Under the pieces are notes generated by a model. It ran no database searches. It saw nothing but the letters and a program-made list of their open reading frames with translations, and was not told the origin of the DNA. This document shows, in pieces, positions 51,020 to 63,785 of a stretch of DNA of 64,000 bases. Source of the stretch: Symbiodinium natans. Lineage: Eukaryota > Sar > Dinophyceae > Suessiales > Symbiodiniaceae. Where the stretch lies: NCBI GenBank assembly GCA_905221605.1, contig CAJNDS010002368.1, positions 1,207,011-1,271,010 of the forward strand, in the 5' to 3' direction. Each line of letters begins with the position of its first letter. Within the stretch, counting starts at the first letter, position 1. The position numbers and the translations under genes were made by a program.

Positions 51020-54000
51020 AGGTCTTGTTCCGGCTGCAGCCTGTACATGCCCTGACACTCGCAGGCAGTCCGGAGCAGTGAGCTCAGTTTGAGGAATTGC
51101 ACAAGATCAGATTCGACACTGACATGTAATGCAGACAAGCAGACGCGACACTGACACGCCATACAGCTTTTGTCTTGTCCAGCCGCTAGCTTTTTCTAAT
51201 TTGAGGGCTTCGTAGCTTGGGTTTGCGACACGTGGGATGTGCTTGCCGCAAAGAGGGTTTTGTCCCGTCTGCATCCCTTGCATGCTTTATCCATGCCTTA
51301 TCAGCCTTATCAGTGGCGTACCCATGCCTTTCCAGCACCAGGCTGCTCGCCTAGGTCCGTTGTTCTGCTGCCTGGTCTCGTGTCACTTGCTTCAGGTTCT
51401 GTTGCGTGCTGAGATGTCGAAGGTTTTATTCTTTCACGACTCGGGCGTGGCGTGGACTTCCCAGCATTGGGAATCCATGTCAACATATGAATGTGAAGCT
51501 GGGATGTAACAGGAATGTGGTGTCAGTCATGAATTTGCGGCACCTGCCTGCTCTTTGTGTCTGCTTGCTCTCCGCTTAGCTTAGACTCCATTCCCCTGTT
51601 TGCTTCACCGGCCACAGACACACGTCTTTCGATTGCACACACGTGTAATTCCAATTCTGAGGAAGATCACAACTATAGGATCCCCTCTTGCCCACTCTAA
51701 GAGTCAGATGACTCCAGAGGAAACAAAAGGTCTCGTCGCATCTCGTCACCAGGCGCCGGAAACGGATGCTGACGCAAGCGGTGCAATCTCATGCCCTCAT
51801 CCCAGAGGCAGAGGCACCAAAGGCACCAAGAGAGAACAGCGAAGTTTTGCAGTTCCAAGATGCAGCGCGCGTTCTTTGAAGGTTAGATTTCTCTTGACAG
51901 TGTCAGGCCGCGCCTCCGCCGTTTCACGGGAAGGAGCCGGCGGCTGTCGGTCCACATCCATCGGTGCCTCAAGGCCCGTCGCCTCGAAAACGCTCTGCCG
52001 TTGCTGGTCTTTTTGCTGTCAATGTGTGGCCGAGCGGGGATGACTCCATAAGCGACAGGTCTTCGATCTGTGAGGAGTGCAGTGGAGCTTCGTCAGCCAC
52101 TTTTAGTGCCAGGCCGGATCAATGCAATCCCGAAACCTTGAAGGTTTTCAGCAACAAGCCTTCAGCCCTGAGAGGCGAGGTTGGCTAGGGAAGAGAGCAC
52201 GATGTCTTAAGTCCTAGAAAGACATGAACAGGGCCAGCCCTAAACGCCCTTGGGATAAGCTATCTCCTTCTCCAGCTCATGTCTTGGGAATGCTTGCGAC
52301 ATCTGCTTCCGGGGCCTGGGGATTGAGATGAGGCTGTCTCTCTACGGATCAGGGTTAGAAATGAAGTTGTATTCCTTCAGAGCTCGGGGTTTAGGGCCCA
52401 AACTTGCCAATATTTGGGGTGCTACTGGTAGGGGGCGAAATGGGCAACGCCTCGGGTAGGGGCGATTGTAAGGTAAGTGCAGAAACAGCGGAAAACGGAT
52501 GCCAGAAAAAACAAGTAGAGCTCGGACTGGGCCTTACGTGACCGCAACCCTGTTTTGACAGTGCAGGTGCAGTCTTCCGGCGCATGGTTGCTCTTGTAGT
52601 CTTTTTGGCAATCGCCTCTGTGAGTTTGCACTTTCTTCTGCGTCCTGTAGGCACCTTAACAGTTTTTGCTGGCAGGTGTGGGAAGGAGGCCCCTCAGCCC
52701 AATCAGCGCAGGATCTTTGCCAACACCAGGCAAGGCGCATTCATTTAAGATAAGTGCCGCCTGTTGCATGACGTTCATTTGTTGCAACTTCGTTTGTAAT
52801 TTGTGTGGGATGAAACGCCATTGAAAGGCCAAGGTTTTCAGCCCGTCTTGGCAAAGCAGCACAGCCACCTGTCAGGCAGGTGGCGTCAGAGTCCAGTATT
52901 TTCGCATCTTGAAGATAAGTTGTCTGAGAAGGACCCAGACATCACGCCACACCAACAAGTGTAGCAGTCAGCCCAGTGCAACGCCAGCCAGGCTGTGTAT
53001 GCTTGTTGTGCTTGATGTTTGTCGTTTGGTTTGCACCGGTGGCCCAAGCCAGACAATATTCAGCTAATGTCATGCTGGCTGCCAGGCAACGGGCTACGTC
53101 TGGCATCGCCCCCGCTTCGTCCTGGGCCGCCAGGTCGTTTTGCAGTTGGGAGACCTCAAGGTGGCAAGAAGTTCTTGACTCATTGCAGGTGCGGCTTGGA
53201 AGGGCGGGGCGGTGATTCCTCCAGAAGACAGCACGCCTGCGCAACTGGCAGGCCCGTTACAAGTCTGGGGTCCGTACTGGCAAACGCTTCCACGACACGC
53301 CGGCAGCCCGCATGTTGGCGGTCCAAGCCATGCACCTCGGAGTTTGCAGTCCGCATGGTTGGGCAGATACGGAGAGCGACCGCGGGTCGAAGAAAGGTGC
53401 CGCTGCAGAGCCGTATAGGCTAGCTGCTGGACCCGCCGCACTTATGGCAAACGCTATAGGTTGAAGTTTGCTTTCTGATTGGCACCAAGGCCAAAGAGTG
53501 TCGCAAGAGCATGCAAGAGCAAGGGGAAGGAGGGCTGGGCTGTCGGGGCTTACTGCACCCCAAACAGGACGACGGATGTGTCTTGTCACTTGTCCAAACA
53601 TGTCCAAACCAGTTTAGGGTCTTTTGCAATTGGGAGTTGGTGCTGAGGATCTAGATGATTTTCGTGGTAGCTGCTTTTCCGTTCAGAAGTGCTTTGCCGC
53701 GCAGCATCACGTTGCACTCATGCTGCACACCTTCTAGGGTTTAGGGTTATTTGATTTGAGCGAACACTGATTGGCGGGTTCGCAGTCTCAACGTAAAGAT
53801 TGTGACGTCAACGAACGGTGGGTTTCGGTTGCCTCTCTTTGTCCACGGGGTCATGTCTCCGTCATCTCTTAATGCGTGGTCCACAGGTCGGGAACAACCG
53901 GCGTCTTCACATACGCTCCTGAGAACGTGCTCATCTTCGGCATCTTCAGGCCGCGGCTTTATAGGGATCCTTGATGGTATGCTTGTTCCCTTGAGTAGCG

Positions 54001-56690
54001 GTATTGGGCTCTCTGGGGCTCTTGTCCCTAAAGGTACCCTTGTACCAAGAGGGGGGTCGATGAGCCCAATCATGAAGATGCATGCTATCCTTGTTTTAAG
54101 GCTAATAAAAGGGTCACTCTAGGCAGTCTAGGCAGGAGCATGTCCTCGCTTTCGGCAGGTTTTAGCAATCCAGCTTCCGCGACCGCTGCCAAGATCCCAG
54201 CAGTGCCACAGCCAGGCCGGATGGCCGCAATGGGCTTTAACACAGGTGTGTTTTCTGGAGGAACTTTAACTTTTGCAAATTCAAACAATCGCGAGACGTA
54301 AAAACAGACGTCGCAACAAACGCGGGGGCATCTTGTGCAGAAGCATGTTTCAACCCTGCGATTTGGAAGCACTCGGTATGCGAAAGTACTGTGATCGACC
54401 TCCCCTTCACTTGCCATTCTTCGGCCCTGGCCAACCGAGAATTCCTCAAGAACATTTGCTATCAAGTGCTTGTTGCAGCCATTTGCCTCTTCGCTTGTGG
54501 CCAACTGAGAATGCTGCAAGAAGTGGTACAACTCAATCGCACAAGGTTGGGCTAAACGTAGTGTCTGAACACTGAACCAATAACACACATATGGGAACCT
54601 CCGAAGCGGACGGCTCTCGTGAGTCGGCTTGCTTGGAGGTATGGGAGAAATGGGAGAACCTTCCAGCATGTTCAGGGTACCCGGCTTGCGGTTGCTCCAA
54701 TCAGCAAAACAGATCGCGTGCAGTCATGCCGCAACAAGCATGCGGTTTTGTTGGGGGGGGGGGAGATCGGCTGCTGAATGTGACATGGCTTATCTTTTGG
54801 GGGGCTCAGTGGGCCGACTGGCTGCCCAACATGACAGTAGAAACGTCGACGTAGTGAGCTTAGTCGCCTCCAGGCTCAGATGCATGCCAAGGTGAGTGAA
54901 AGCGCTCTGCAGAAAATTTTAGTGATTTGGGGTCGGATCAGTTGCCAAAGCCTTGCGACAGGTTGGTCTCAGCTTGGACCTGATGCCAGCTCTGACTCGC
55001 CTCTCGTCACAACTCAAGTGATGCTCTTTGGTGCATTGTGTCTACAACGGTTCTGTCAGAGTCGGCTGTGGCGGCACAGGTGGACCTGCCAAAGAGGAGT
55101 CCCGAGGCAGCCTGACCGTCACTGCTGGTACTGCGGCCAGTGTGGCCCTCGGGGTGCTGACTTCCTTGGATGATTTTCTGCCTAGGCTCCAACAAGTATT
55201 CGAGACCCCAAGAAAGTTTGCAGAGAAGTAAAGATGACGTATGATGATGACATGATGGTTTGAGCATCGCGAAGGCTATGGCCTGATAACCAGTCTATGC
55301 AAGGACTTGGTCAGGGTCATGTCCTGTCAACGGAAGCTTCTTGAAACCTCAGCTTCGGTTACGTTTCGCTCCAGGACACCGGAGCAGGGAATCATCGGTC
55401 GTGCAGCCTGCGCATGCGCTGCAGGACACACCAGACACTGCAACACTTGTCACGACGACTGGCAGACTCTCATGGAACGGCATCAGCAGGCAACCGGGTC
55501 TTCGGATTTGCTCCAGCGACTCGAAGCTGCTGGAATCGGGTGTGCGCCTCATGTCCACAGGAAAATGTTTGCTTCGTACAGAGTTTTGGGAACTCTTTTG
55601 TGTGTTTCAGGCCTTGGCAAATCGCTGAGCTGAAGGCGAGCGCGGCCCTTACCTCGATTCGTGTTGTTGTGCAAATCCCAATGTTTGTTGCGCTGAGGTG
55701 AGGCGAGGCTGGCAGAAATAGCAGCTCAAGCACCTGGCAACAGATAACCGTGCGTTACACAACAACACACCCTTGTGGAGACTCGGCAGGCACAGGGCCA
55801 TTTCCTGTTGTGCACGGCATGTGCGCTGTGCACACTGGCCATTGGGCCATCATATCCGAGGCACAAGAAGCTTGCCATCGTCCCGAGAACCTCCGCAAAC
55901 CTTCTTTGAGGACCAAGAGCACTCGAAGACGTCTTGGGGGGGGAGGACGGGTAGTGGTAAAGTTTTGAGTGTAATTGGACGCCTGTATCTCAAAATAGCT
56001 TGCCATAGCTAGCACTTACATTTGCCTTAGGACACCTTGCACATCCTGAACGGACATGGCGAGATGCCGCGTCGCCAAGGCCTTCGAAACCTCCAATGTG
56101 TTTGTTTGGGGTTTGATGCTAGGCAACTGGGTTAGAATTCGTTCGGTGAAGATCGGGGAACGGAAGTTTTTGAATTGTTTTGACGCAGTCTTCTTCTCTA
56201 CTTGTCATGTCGTGATTCTTGGCAAGACGTCGCTAGAGTCGGGTAGAGCTGTGGCTGCTAAACGAGCACCTTCCGCAGGAGAGACGGCCGAAGTAGATGA
56301 TGGTCGTGTGTGCCAGCTGCTGCCTTAGAAGACTCCGAAAGTCTGGATCACCAATGCAGGCAGCTTGCAGGTTTGCAGACCCTTGGAAGGTGCAGTTGGC
56401 TTGGATCAGCTGATTAGTTAGAATCTGAGTAGAAGTGTTCCAGAGGTGTTTGACCAGAAACCCATGCCTCTGGAGATTTACGCGCAGTCTCTGTGGCAGA
56501 AGGCTGCCCAAATCAGAAAACAAGACCTTGAATCACACACCCATGGTTCAGAAAACAGCACGGGCAGAATCAGCAAACAGCGAGAGCGACTTAGCATGCA
56601 TGGACAGCCATGCATTTACATCGGTCTCTCTCACTGGCGGGCCATCGCCGTAGCCTGGAGTGGGCGAGCAAGGACAGAAGAGCCCAACCC
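51020..56690. other. About 5.7 kb with no confident gene
   Basis: Short frames occur, for example a protein-like stretch at about 55110-55231 (SLDDFLPRLQQVFETPRKF to a stop), but none can be defended as a gene. Isolated TTTAGGG words occur near 52387 and 53738. Confidence 0.3.
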
Positions 56691-56691
56691 C

Positions 56692-56802
56692 AACCCAAGC
56701 TAAGCTAACCGAACCTAACCTACCCGAACGGAACCTACCCTAACCTAATCTGCAATTCAAGAGGCCAGGCACCTAGCCTAACCTAACCTAACTTAACTAA
56801 CA
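56692..56802. repeat. Degenerate (CCTAA)n repeat
   Basis: AACCTAACC, ACCTAACCTAACC and AACCTACCC words in two clusters around a unique 25-bp segment. A 5-bp unit unlike the 7-bp CCCTAAA arrays elsewhere in the window. Confidence 0.7.
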
Positions 56803-56814
56803 TGATAGAGTTTA

Positions 56815-57825
56815 AGGGTGTGCTTTTAGGGTTTAGGTTGAGGGATCTCCCCCAAGACACATTCATTGAAGATAGATTTTCTAAGTACCCCCCCCTATGA
56901 TACGCGTCGATAGACCCCTACACAGACCCTATGGTAACAAATTTACAGCTTGCGCTCGAGCAGCAAGGTTTGCATTGGGTTTTTAGGGTTTAGGGTTTAG
57001 GGGTTTTCAGGCTTTAGGGTTTAGGGCTTTTGAGGGTGTAGATCTTGGGGGGTTCTTGGGTTGAGGGCTTAGGGGGTTTTAGGGTTTAGGTTTTTTTCGG
57101 TTTAGGTTTTGTTTTGGGGAGGGCTTGAGGCTTTAGGGGGTTTTTAGGATTGAGGGTTTAGGGTTGTCTAGATTTCAGGGTTTAGGGTTTTTGTAGGGTT
57201 TTTGGGGGGTTTAGAGTTTAGAGGTTTTTAGGGTTTAGGGTTTTTTGGTTTAGGACCTTAGGGTTTTTGAGGGGTTTGGGGTTTAGGGTTTAGGGGTTTT
57301 TAGCTCCCCCCTCCCATTTGCAAACACAACACTCGCATGATGGGTTCGAAAAAGAATAAAGCGTGGGGGTTGGGGGGGCACACCCCCCCCCCCCCATTTG
57401 CAAGCACAATGCTCGCATGATGGGTTTCAAAAAAACATGCCTATGCTTAGGGTTTTTTCGGGTTTTGGGCTTAGGGTTTTTACAGTCTGGATTTATTAGG
57501 GTTTAGGGCTTCGGGGGTTTTCAAGGCTTTAGAGTTTTCGGGTTTGATGTTGGGGGGTTTTCGGGTTTTGGGGTCTTTATGGGGGTTCCAGGGTGTAGGG
57601 CTTAGGGCGTTTAGGGTTTAGGGGTTTTAGGGTTTGGGGTTTAGGGTTGTTTAGGGTTTAGGTTTTAGGGGTTTTGAGGGTTTCGGGTTCGCGGTTTTAG
57701 GGTTGAGGGTTTTTTAAGGGTTTAGGGTTTGTTTTTAGGGTTTAGGTTTTTTGGGTTTAGGGCTGGGTTTAGGGTTTAGGGTCTTTTCGGGATTAGGTTT
57801 TATGGGCTTAGGCTTAGGGTTAGGC
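56815..57825. repeat. Degenerate TTTAGGG array with two embedded dispersed elements
   Basis: About 1 kb of GGGTTTAGGG/GGGTTTTTAGG variants, opposite in strand to the arrays at 11-20 kb. Inverted copies of the dispersed CATTTGCAAACACAA element with GCGAG/CTCGCATGATGGG ends sit at 57312-57342 and 57392-57428. Confidence 0.85.
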
Positions 57826-57966
57826 TACGGAGATGGCCCGCCAGGGAACTCTGCAGAAAGCACAGTGCAAAGATGCATTGCACCCACTGTTGGTGGCTTC
57901 TTTTTTTTTTCTGCTTCGTGCCCTGGTTGTTCTGATTTGCCCTGTCTTGTTTTCTGATGTGCCCTC

Positions 57967-58284
57967 ATGTTTGCCAAGTGGTTGTTGGAGGATCCGGATC
58001 GTCGTCAAGCCATGCCCAAGTTCGCAGCCATGCACGACGCCATGACTGCTCTCACTGACATGCACAACAGCATTCAGCTTGCATATGTCAAGGTGATCAA
58101 GGATGGCAGAACACTCCTCAAGCTGCGCCCGCAGCAATCCGCCAGCGATGAATGGGCAGAGGCTTTCACCTGGATGCAGCAATCTTTGGTCTCGCTCAAG
58201 GCGGAATCCAAAGACGCGGCGCCGCCTGGCCCAATTGTTCGCAGCTTGACGCACCGTGACAAGCCTGCTGAAACCGCAGCGTGA
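57967..58284 (+). CDS. Candidate single-exon small protein, 105 aa, unknown
   Basis: ATG at 57967 to TGA at 58284, after a pyrimidine-rich leader (57898-57960). The peptide is helical and charged: FAKWLLEDPDRRQAMPKFAA, MTALTDMHNSIQLAYVKVI, RTLLKLRPQQSASDEWAEAF, with a Pro/Ala tail. Codon choice favours G or C at third positions, unlike the surrounding repeats. The leader end GCCCTCATGTTTGCC recurs at 58556-58570, hinting at a partial duplication. No domain recognised. It could also be a terminal exon. Confidence 0.4.
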   Translation: MFAKWLLEDPDRRQAMPKFAAMHDAMTALTDMHNSIQLAYVKVIKDGRTLLKLRPQQSASDEWAEAFTWMQQSLVSLKAESKDAAPPGPIVRSLTHRDKPAETAA

Positions 58285-61200
58285 CTGAACACTGTGCCGA
58301 TGTTCCCGTGCATTTTGGCATCTGCAGAAGCAGTGCCCATTTAAGGGACTCTCCCCTTAGGGCCAGTCCCCCTTCCAAACTTTGGGGTCGCAGGATTGGC
58401 AATTTTGCTTGCTGCTTGATTCCCGTGTGATTGAGTTCGCGCCAGCCCAGCTGACGTGCGCAGTCTCTGACTGTGGTGTACACTGCAGCGATGTTCCCCT
58501 CTTGTCCTACGACTGACGATCGGACCTCGCTAAGTGGATGCAATGCAATGTAAATGCCCTCATGTTTGCCGAGTTATGCTTGGCTGATTTGCCTGTCACC
58601 CCTCTGTGCCATTAGAGTGGTCAGTGTGACGAAAGTCCAACAGTCGCTTGGATCCTCTTCCTTTCCCTGCCTCGACCTCGAAAGCCAGGAAGCCACCCGG
58701 CCTTTTGCGGGCGTGCTGGGAGCATGGGCAGGGGCAATGCCCTTTCCTTGCTAAACGTCCCATGCCCAAACAAGCAGAGAGGAGTGTTTTTCTGCTTCGT
58801 TTCGGGGTTTGTTGGGAGCTTCGGCGGTTCTCGGATCTCTTTCTTTACCTGCCTCAAACTCTTATGCCCAAACTTGCGAATCTGTAGGTAGTGCCACTTC
58901 GGCGCCTTTCGGGGTTGGTTTACTGAGGTCCCTTCTAGGCAGGATGAAGAGGCATCACCCTTAAAAAGGTTCGATCTGCGAGTTTGGGCGAAGGAGGTTG
59001 AGGCAGAGAAAGGAATGGATCCGACCCCGGCCAAGCCTCAGAAAGGCCGTGAAGAAGCAACGCCCTGAAAACATTTTATTTGCAAATTCGGGCACTAGGA
59101 TGTTAAGGCCGGGTAAGGAAAGGGCAGTGCCTCTGCCGAATTCCCAACCAGGAGGCCCCAGAGGCTTGGGAGGGCCTCCCAGCCCTCCGAGACGCGCGGC
59201 ATCGAGACATTCTGGGTGTTGGCTCGTTGGGGTTTTGTCGCTTGGCCAGGCTCGGATATGTTTCTGTTTTCCTTGCCTCAACCTGCTCTACAACCAAGAC
59301 TTTGGCAGTGGCCATTGCAATGCCTGGTCTGCACTTTTGAAGGCGGTCTAGACTCGAGGTTTGCCAAGGCTATATAGAGCCCATGCTCTTGTCACCGGCC
59401 TTGTGTGCAGCTGCCCACAAGGCCTATCAAGCCAAAGGATGTCTATTCTGAGCTAGTTTTCGCTAGTCTACTAGGGTTGAAACGGCACGACGTGCAACTT
59501 GCTCAGGTGCAAGATGCAGACTTCACTCGAGTCAAAAGAGGCCAGCACATATGCAGTCTCCTGGACTGCAAGTCAATCCTGCCACCTGTCCACTTTAATT
59601 TTCTGCTGGAATAGATGAGGTTGTTTCTTGTTTAAGGTGTGAGCTGCATTCTGAACGACACCAAGCCGATGCAAGCTGGCGATCATGGTGAGAGGCAAGG
59701 TTCTTGCTGGTTGCTTTTGGGAGCTTCGATGCCAGCCTTGCCACCCAATGTCATTCCTGTTGAATGTGATCAGGTGCATCGGGTAGTCTGCCTGGGCTAT
59801 ACACTTCGTGCTCGTGCTCCTTCAAAAAGCAAGGTGGATACCCAACGTGCGAAGCTTTGGCTTGTGCTCAATACATGTGTTGTCTGTTCTGTTCGCAGGT
59901 CTCGGAGTCCTCTTCGTGCCAAGTGCTGTGGAAGATGTCGCCAAGCTTTGAATGACTCCATGAGCTGGCGAAATTGCTATCATAGCTGAACACCTGCAAA
60001 GTCTAGTGTGAGATTCCGACTCAGCTGTGTGTTGGAAAATGCTTGAGCTTTGGAAGCACGGCTGCGACTAGAAGTTTGTTTGCAAAGGCGGAGCTAAGCT
60101 AAAGCATGTTCAGAATTCTGGGTGCTCGCAGGCCAATACGGCCCGAGTCAACATGTGTAGGGTGCTGCGGGGTCTGATGCGTGGTCCTTCAAGACATGCG
60201 TGCCGGGCACGTTTTTGCTGGGTTTGTGTATGTTTGTGTGGAGGGCACCAGGCAATTAACCAAATTGGGCCTCGGCAAGATTTCTTCGACGAAGGGTGGT
60301 GACAAGCACGTGGGGTCAGCGACTGGTGCTTTTGTGTGCAGATGTACGACAAGAACTTAGAGTGCCAGTTCAATGCATGCTCAATATCCCCATCTTTGTC
60401 TTCGCTGCTCGACCCAGGGTCGCTGAGATTTCGAATTTTGAAGACCTTGCGACTTGCCATCGCCTATGTGGCACCTCTGGTGTGAACTCTGGGCGATGTT
60501 TCAGGTCAATCCATACCGGGACGCCGATCACACACGTACACGCGCACCTTCCAGATCGTCCACAGATGTACACAACACGGCATTGGGCAGCCCCTGTCCC
60601 CTGCTGATCTTTGCAAGACCACGGCTGCAACAGAGAATAACAGAGTGATGTGCAATATGATGTGCATCTCGTGTCGTGTGCTTTTGTGCCAGGTCAGATG
60701 ACGACGCCTGTCAAGGTGGCTCCCGGGCCCATTCGGAGCCATCCCCTCATAGTTCCTCACGGTTCAACTTCAAGACAGCGGCAGCACAAGTGCAAGCCCA
60801 TTTCCCCATGTCCCCACACATCTCAGATGTAGCCTTGTGGCTTTTCAAGGCCTAGACCACCAATTGGTGCCGCGCGTCCTTCGCGTGTCGGGTGCGGATC
60901 CTGGAAAGGCAGATAGGAAAGGCAAATAGGAAAGGCACCTGGACATTTGTCAATTTGAGGAATGCTCGATCACGACATCTCAGAGCTCGAAAGCCTGCAG
61001 CTGAACGGTTTTAACGTTTAGACTGTTTAGATGTGACAGTCCATGACCATCCCAGCACATCGAGGCCTTTGCGCACTGGGGATCAGCCCAGGCTGGCGCT
61101 AGTGCAACAGCCCAGTCATGTTCTGAGCCGGTGCGGTTTTCAGGCACGACCCAAAAGCGGACCCAAAGCGTGAGGATTCCGAGGAGCGCGCCTTGAGGCG

Positions 61201-62232
61201 CGGGGGCCATGAGCCGCAACGACTTGCCATTGACAAGACTCAGACCGATCAGGAGAATCTTTGCGCAGAAGCCCATGATAGAGGACCTTGGGACATTGGG
61301 ACCATGGCTGTGTGGCATTGCGACTTCTGAAGCTCCAGGCTCGTTTGCTGGAAGAGGTGGCCAGATACACACGTGAGTGCGAAAAGCAAGCCGCTTCCGT
61401 GGCTTCCCCAGATCAAGGATTTCCCGCCCAGGCTTTGCTACTTGTAAGGGTGTAGCATCGCTTTTTGTGTCTTGCAGGTCACCGGGCCAGCCCCTAGTGG
61501 ATATGCGATTGCTGATCCCACGCCGGCTGAGCAAGACATGGTGGGTGCAGGCTCAGTCTGCCCAGCTTGAAACAGAGCGGGTGAAACAAGGTTACCGTTT
61601 GTAAGACGCATACCTTGCCGATTACCAATAAGCTGGCAGTGGCACAGGCACAACCAACGTCATCGATGAGTTTCTGCTGGATTCCTCAGCCACTTCCTGC
61701 CATTCTGAGATTCTGGTGCTCGAGCCCTGTTAGCTGACTTACAGCGTTTAAGGTACAAGCTGGACAAGGAGGCCTGTGTCTTGAGCAAGTCGTCTTTTGA
61801 ATGGAGAGTGAGCTGAGAGGGCGCTTCCTCCTGAGAGAATGCTTGTAACGCTGGTGTCGTGAAGCCGCAGTGCTGTGTGCTGTCGCCTAGGAGCCTGAAC
61901 AACCCCAACAACCTCAACATGCACAGATCGAGGAGATGTCAAGGCCAAGCGCTCTAGCGCGTTTGCTGCGCTTTTGCTGCACTCGTGATTTTTGCTCGTG
62001 ATTGGCATGTCGAGTTGCAATGGGTGCGTACTGAGCGTCGGGTGCCTTCCTTGCGCCAGGCCCGCCACCGCCCAGTCTGCAAGGAATCCTCAGGCTCCGG
62101 AGTGCTGTGAGTGTGGATGTGCCATGAAACTGCTCCTGAGAGGCACCGGCTCGCGTTGTTGGGGTCCGAGGTTCCGTCATGGCTGACGTGGGTGGTTAAA
62201 GTGTCGATTTGCTCCGTTTTTGTTTCGGACAG
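58285..62232 (+). other. About 4 kb, probably introns with scattered micro-exons
   Basis: No long frame can be defended. Short stretches between AG and GT/GC sites look coding, for example 61551-61590 (AQSAQLETERVK) and 61745-61784 (LRYKLDKEACVL), and could be upstream exons of the coiled-coil gene at 62233-62773. Confidence 0.3.
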
Positions 62233-62773
62233 GTGCCGAGCGGCTTGCAGAGCAGGTGGAGGAGTTCCGAGCCAAGGCAGGGCGACCTGGCATTTTAAGG
62301 TTTAAGGACTGCGTGATGGATAACTAGCGGCTTTGAACCCGTCTTGGCAGAATGGGACGGAAGAAGAATGGGCGATTGGGTGTTTGGGCGCTTGAGTTCC
62401 GTAGTCTCCGGTGCAGCAGCGCAGCCCATGTTGCGAGAGAAGCCCCTGGCCTTGAGCCAAGATAAAGAAAGAGAAGCCAGTGGGGAACACCTGATTAGTC
62501 TGAGAACATAGTGGCACAGGCACGGCACACATCAGGATAAATCAGCTAGAAAGAAAGTTAGAAACGTAACTCAGTTGTTCAGCCTTGCAGATGGCCAATG
62601 TGCTTCGTGAGAACCGGAGGCTCAAGGACCGAAGTACAACTGACCCTAAGCCGCTCAGAGTGACCATCCTCGTCTCAGTTTTTCTTGCTCCATGCAAGGA
62701 GACCGTTGAGTTGAAGGATCAGAAGATCAGAAAGCTTTTGGATGACATAGCGCAAGTCTCATCTTCGGCTTGA
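62233..62773 (+). CDS. 3' end of a coiled-coil gene: three micro-exons with non-canonical introns
   Basis: Exon 1 (62233-62276) follows GGACAG and reads AERLAEQVEEFRAK, then a GC donor (AAG|GCAGGG). Exon 2 (62591-62626) follows CTTGCAG and reads MANVLRENRRLK, then a GA donor (AAG|GACCGA). Exon 3 (62699-62773) follows GCAAG and reads ETVELKDQKIRKLLDDIAQ, VSSSA and a stop. All three junctions are in the same phase and the joined reading has the heptad character of a coiled coil. AG|G borders and GA/GC donors are typical of dinoflagellate introns. The frame through the exon 2-3 intron happens to stay open, so retention is an alternative. Protein identity unknown. Confidence 0.5.
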
Positions 62774-62929
62774 CTTGTCTTATGGAAGACAGCATGATGC
62801 AGCATGTGAGCGTTATGCGTCTCAGCGTGCGGGGGTCACGGATCATACGCCAAAAGTGCGAGCCCGCGGCTCGTCACAGAGGGGGACCCCATCAGTCACA
62901 GCAACAAAAACAAGCAAGGGGGGTCACGG

Positions 62930-63785
62930 ATTCGGGTTTCAGGGTTTAGGTTTTTTTTGGGTTTAGTGCTGTTGCCGTTAGGTTTTTTAGGTTTTTTTCG
63001 GTTCAGGGGGTCTAGGGTGTTTAGGGTTTGTTTAGTTTTGTCAGGGTGGGTTTAGGGTTTTGAGGGTAAAGGATTTTTCGGGTTTAAGAGTTTTAGGGTT
63101 TAGGGTGTTTAGGGTTGAGGGTTTTTGGGGTTAAAGGGTTTTCAAGGGTTTCGGGTTTTCGGGGGCCTTTAGGGTTTGAAGGGTTTTATGGTTTAGGGTT
63201 CTTACAAGTAGGGTTTGGGGTTTGTAGGGTTTAGGGTTTTACTCAGCTTGTTGTGGCCTGGTGAATCTGAGCTTGCTCAGCCTGTTGTGCCTTGGTAGAT
63301 CTCAGCTAGCTCAGATTGTTATGGCTGATTGACGGGTCTTTAAGGTTTTTGGGTTTTTGAGGGTTTAGGGTTTAGGGTTTGTTAGGGTTTAGGGGTTTTC
63401 GGGGTTTTTAGGGCTTTTGGGGCTTTTAGGGTTTTTAAGGTTTTTTAGTGTTTGTAGGGCTTCTAGGGTTTTTGGGGTGTCTAGGGTTTTCAGGTTCAGG
63501 GCTTTTAGGATTTAGGGTTTTTAGGGCTTGGGGGTTTAGGTTCTTTAGAGTTTGCAGGGTTTAGGGTTTTTAGGGTTTAAGGGTATTTAGGGTTTAGGGT
63601 TTTTAGGGTTGAGTGTTTTTAGGGCTTATTGAGGGTTTTTAGGGTTTAGGGCTTCCGAGTTTAGGGGTTTTCAGGCTTTGGGGTCTTTGGAGTTTAGGGT
63701 TTTTAGGGGTTAGGGTTTTTAGGGTTTATGGTTTTTCGTGTTTTGGGGTTTTTAGGGTTTAGGGTTTTTTAGGTCTGCCAGCGCA
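62930..63785. repeat. Degenerate TTTAGGG array with CTCAGCTT insert
   Basis: GGGTTTAGGG/GGGTTTTTAGGG variants over about 850 bp. A remnant of the CTCAGCTTACTCAGC minisatellite family interrupts it at 63240-63315. Confidence 0.85.

Noticed and set aside
62453-62463. Spliced-leader relic on the minus strand (CTTGAGCCAAG)
   Set aside because: Only 10 nt match and the adjacent bases diverge; no associated open frame. Likewise TTTTGGCTC at 21544-21552 is too short.
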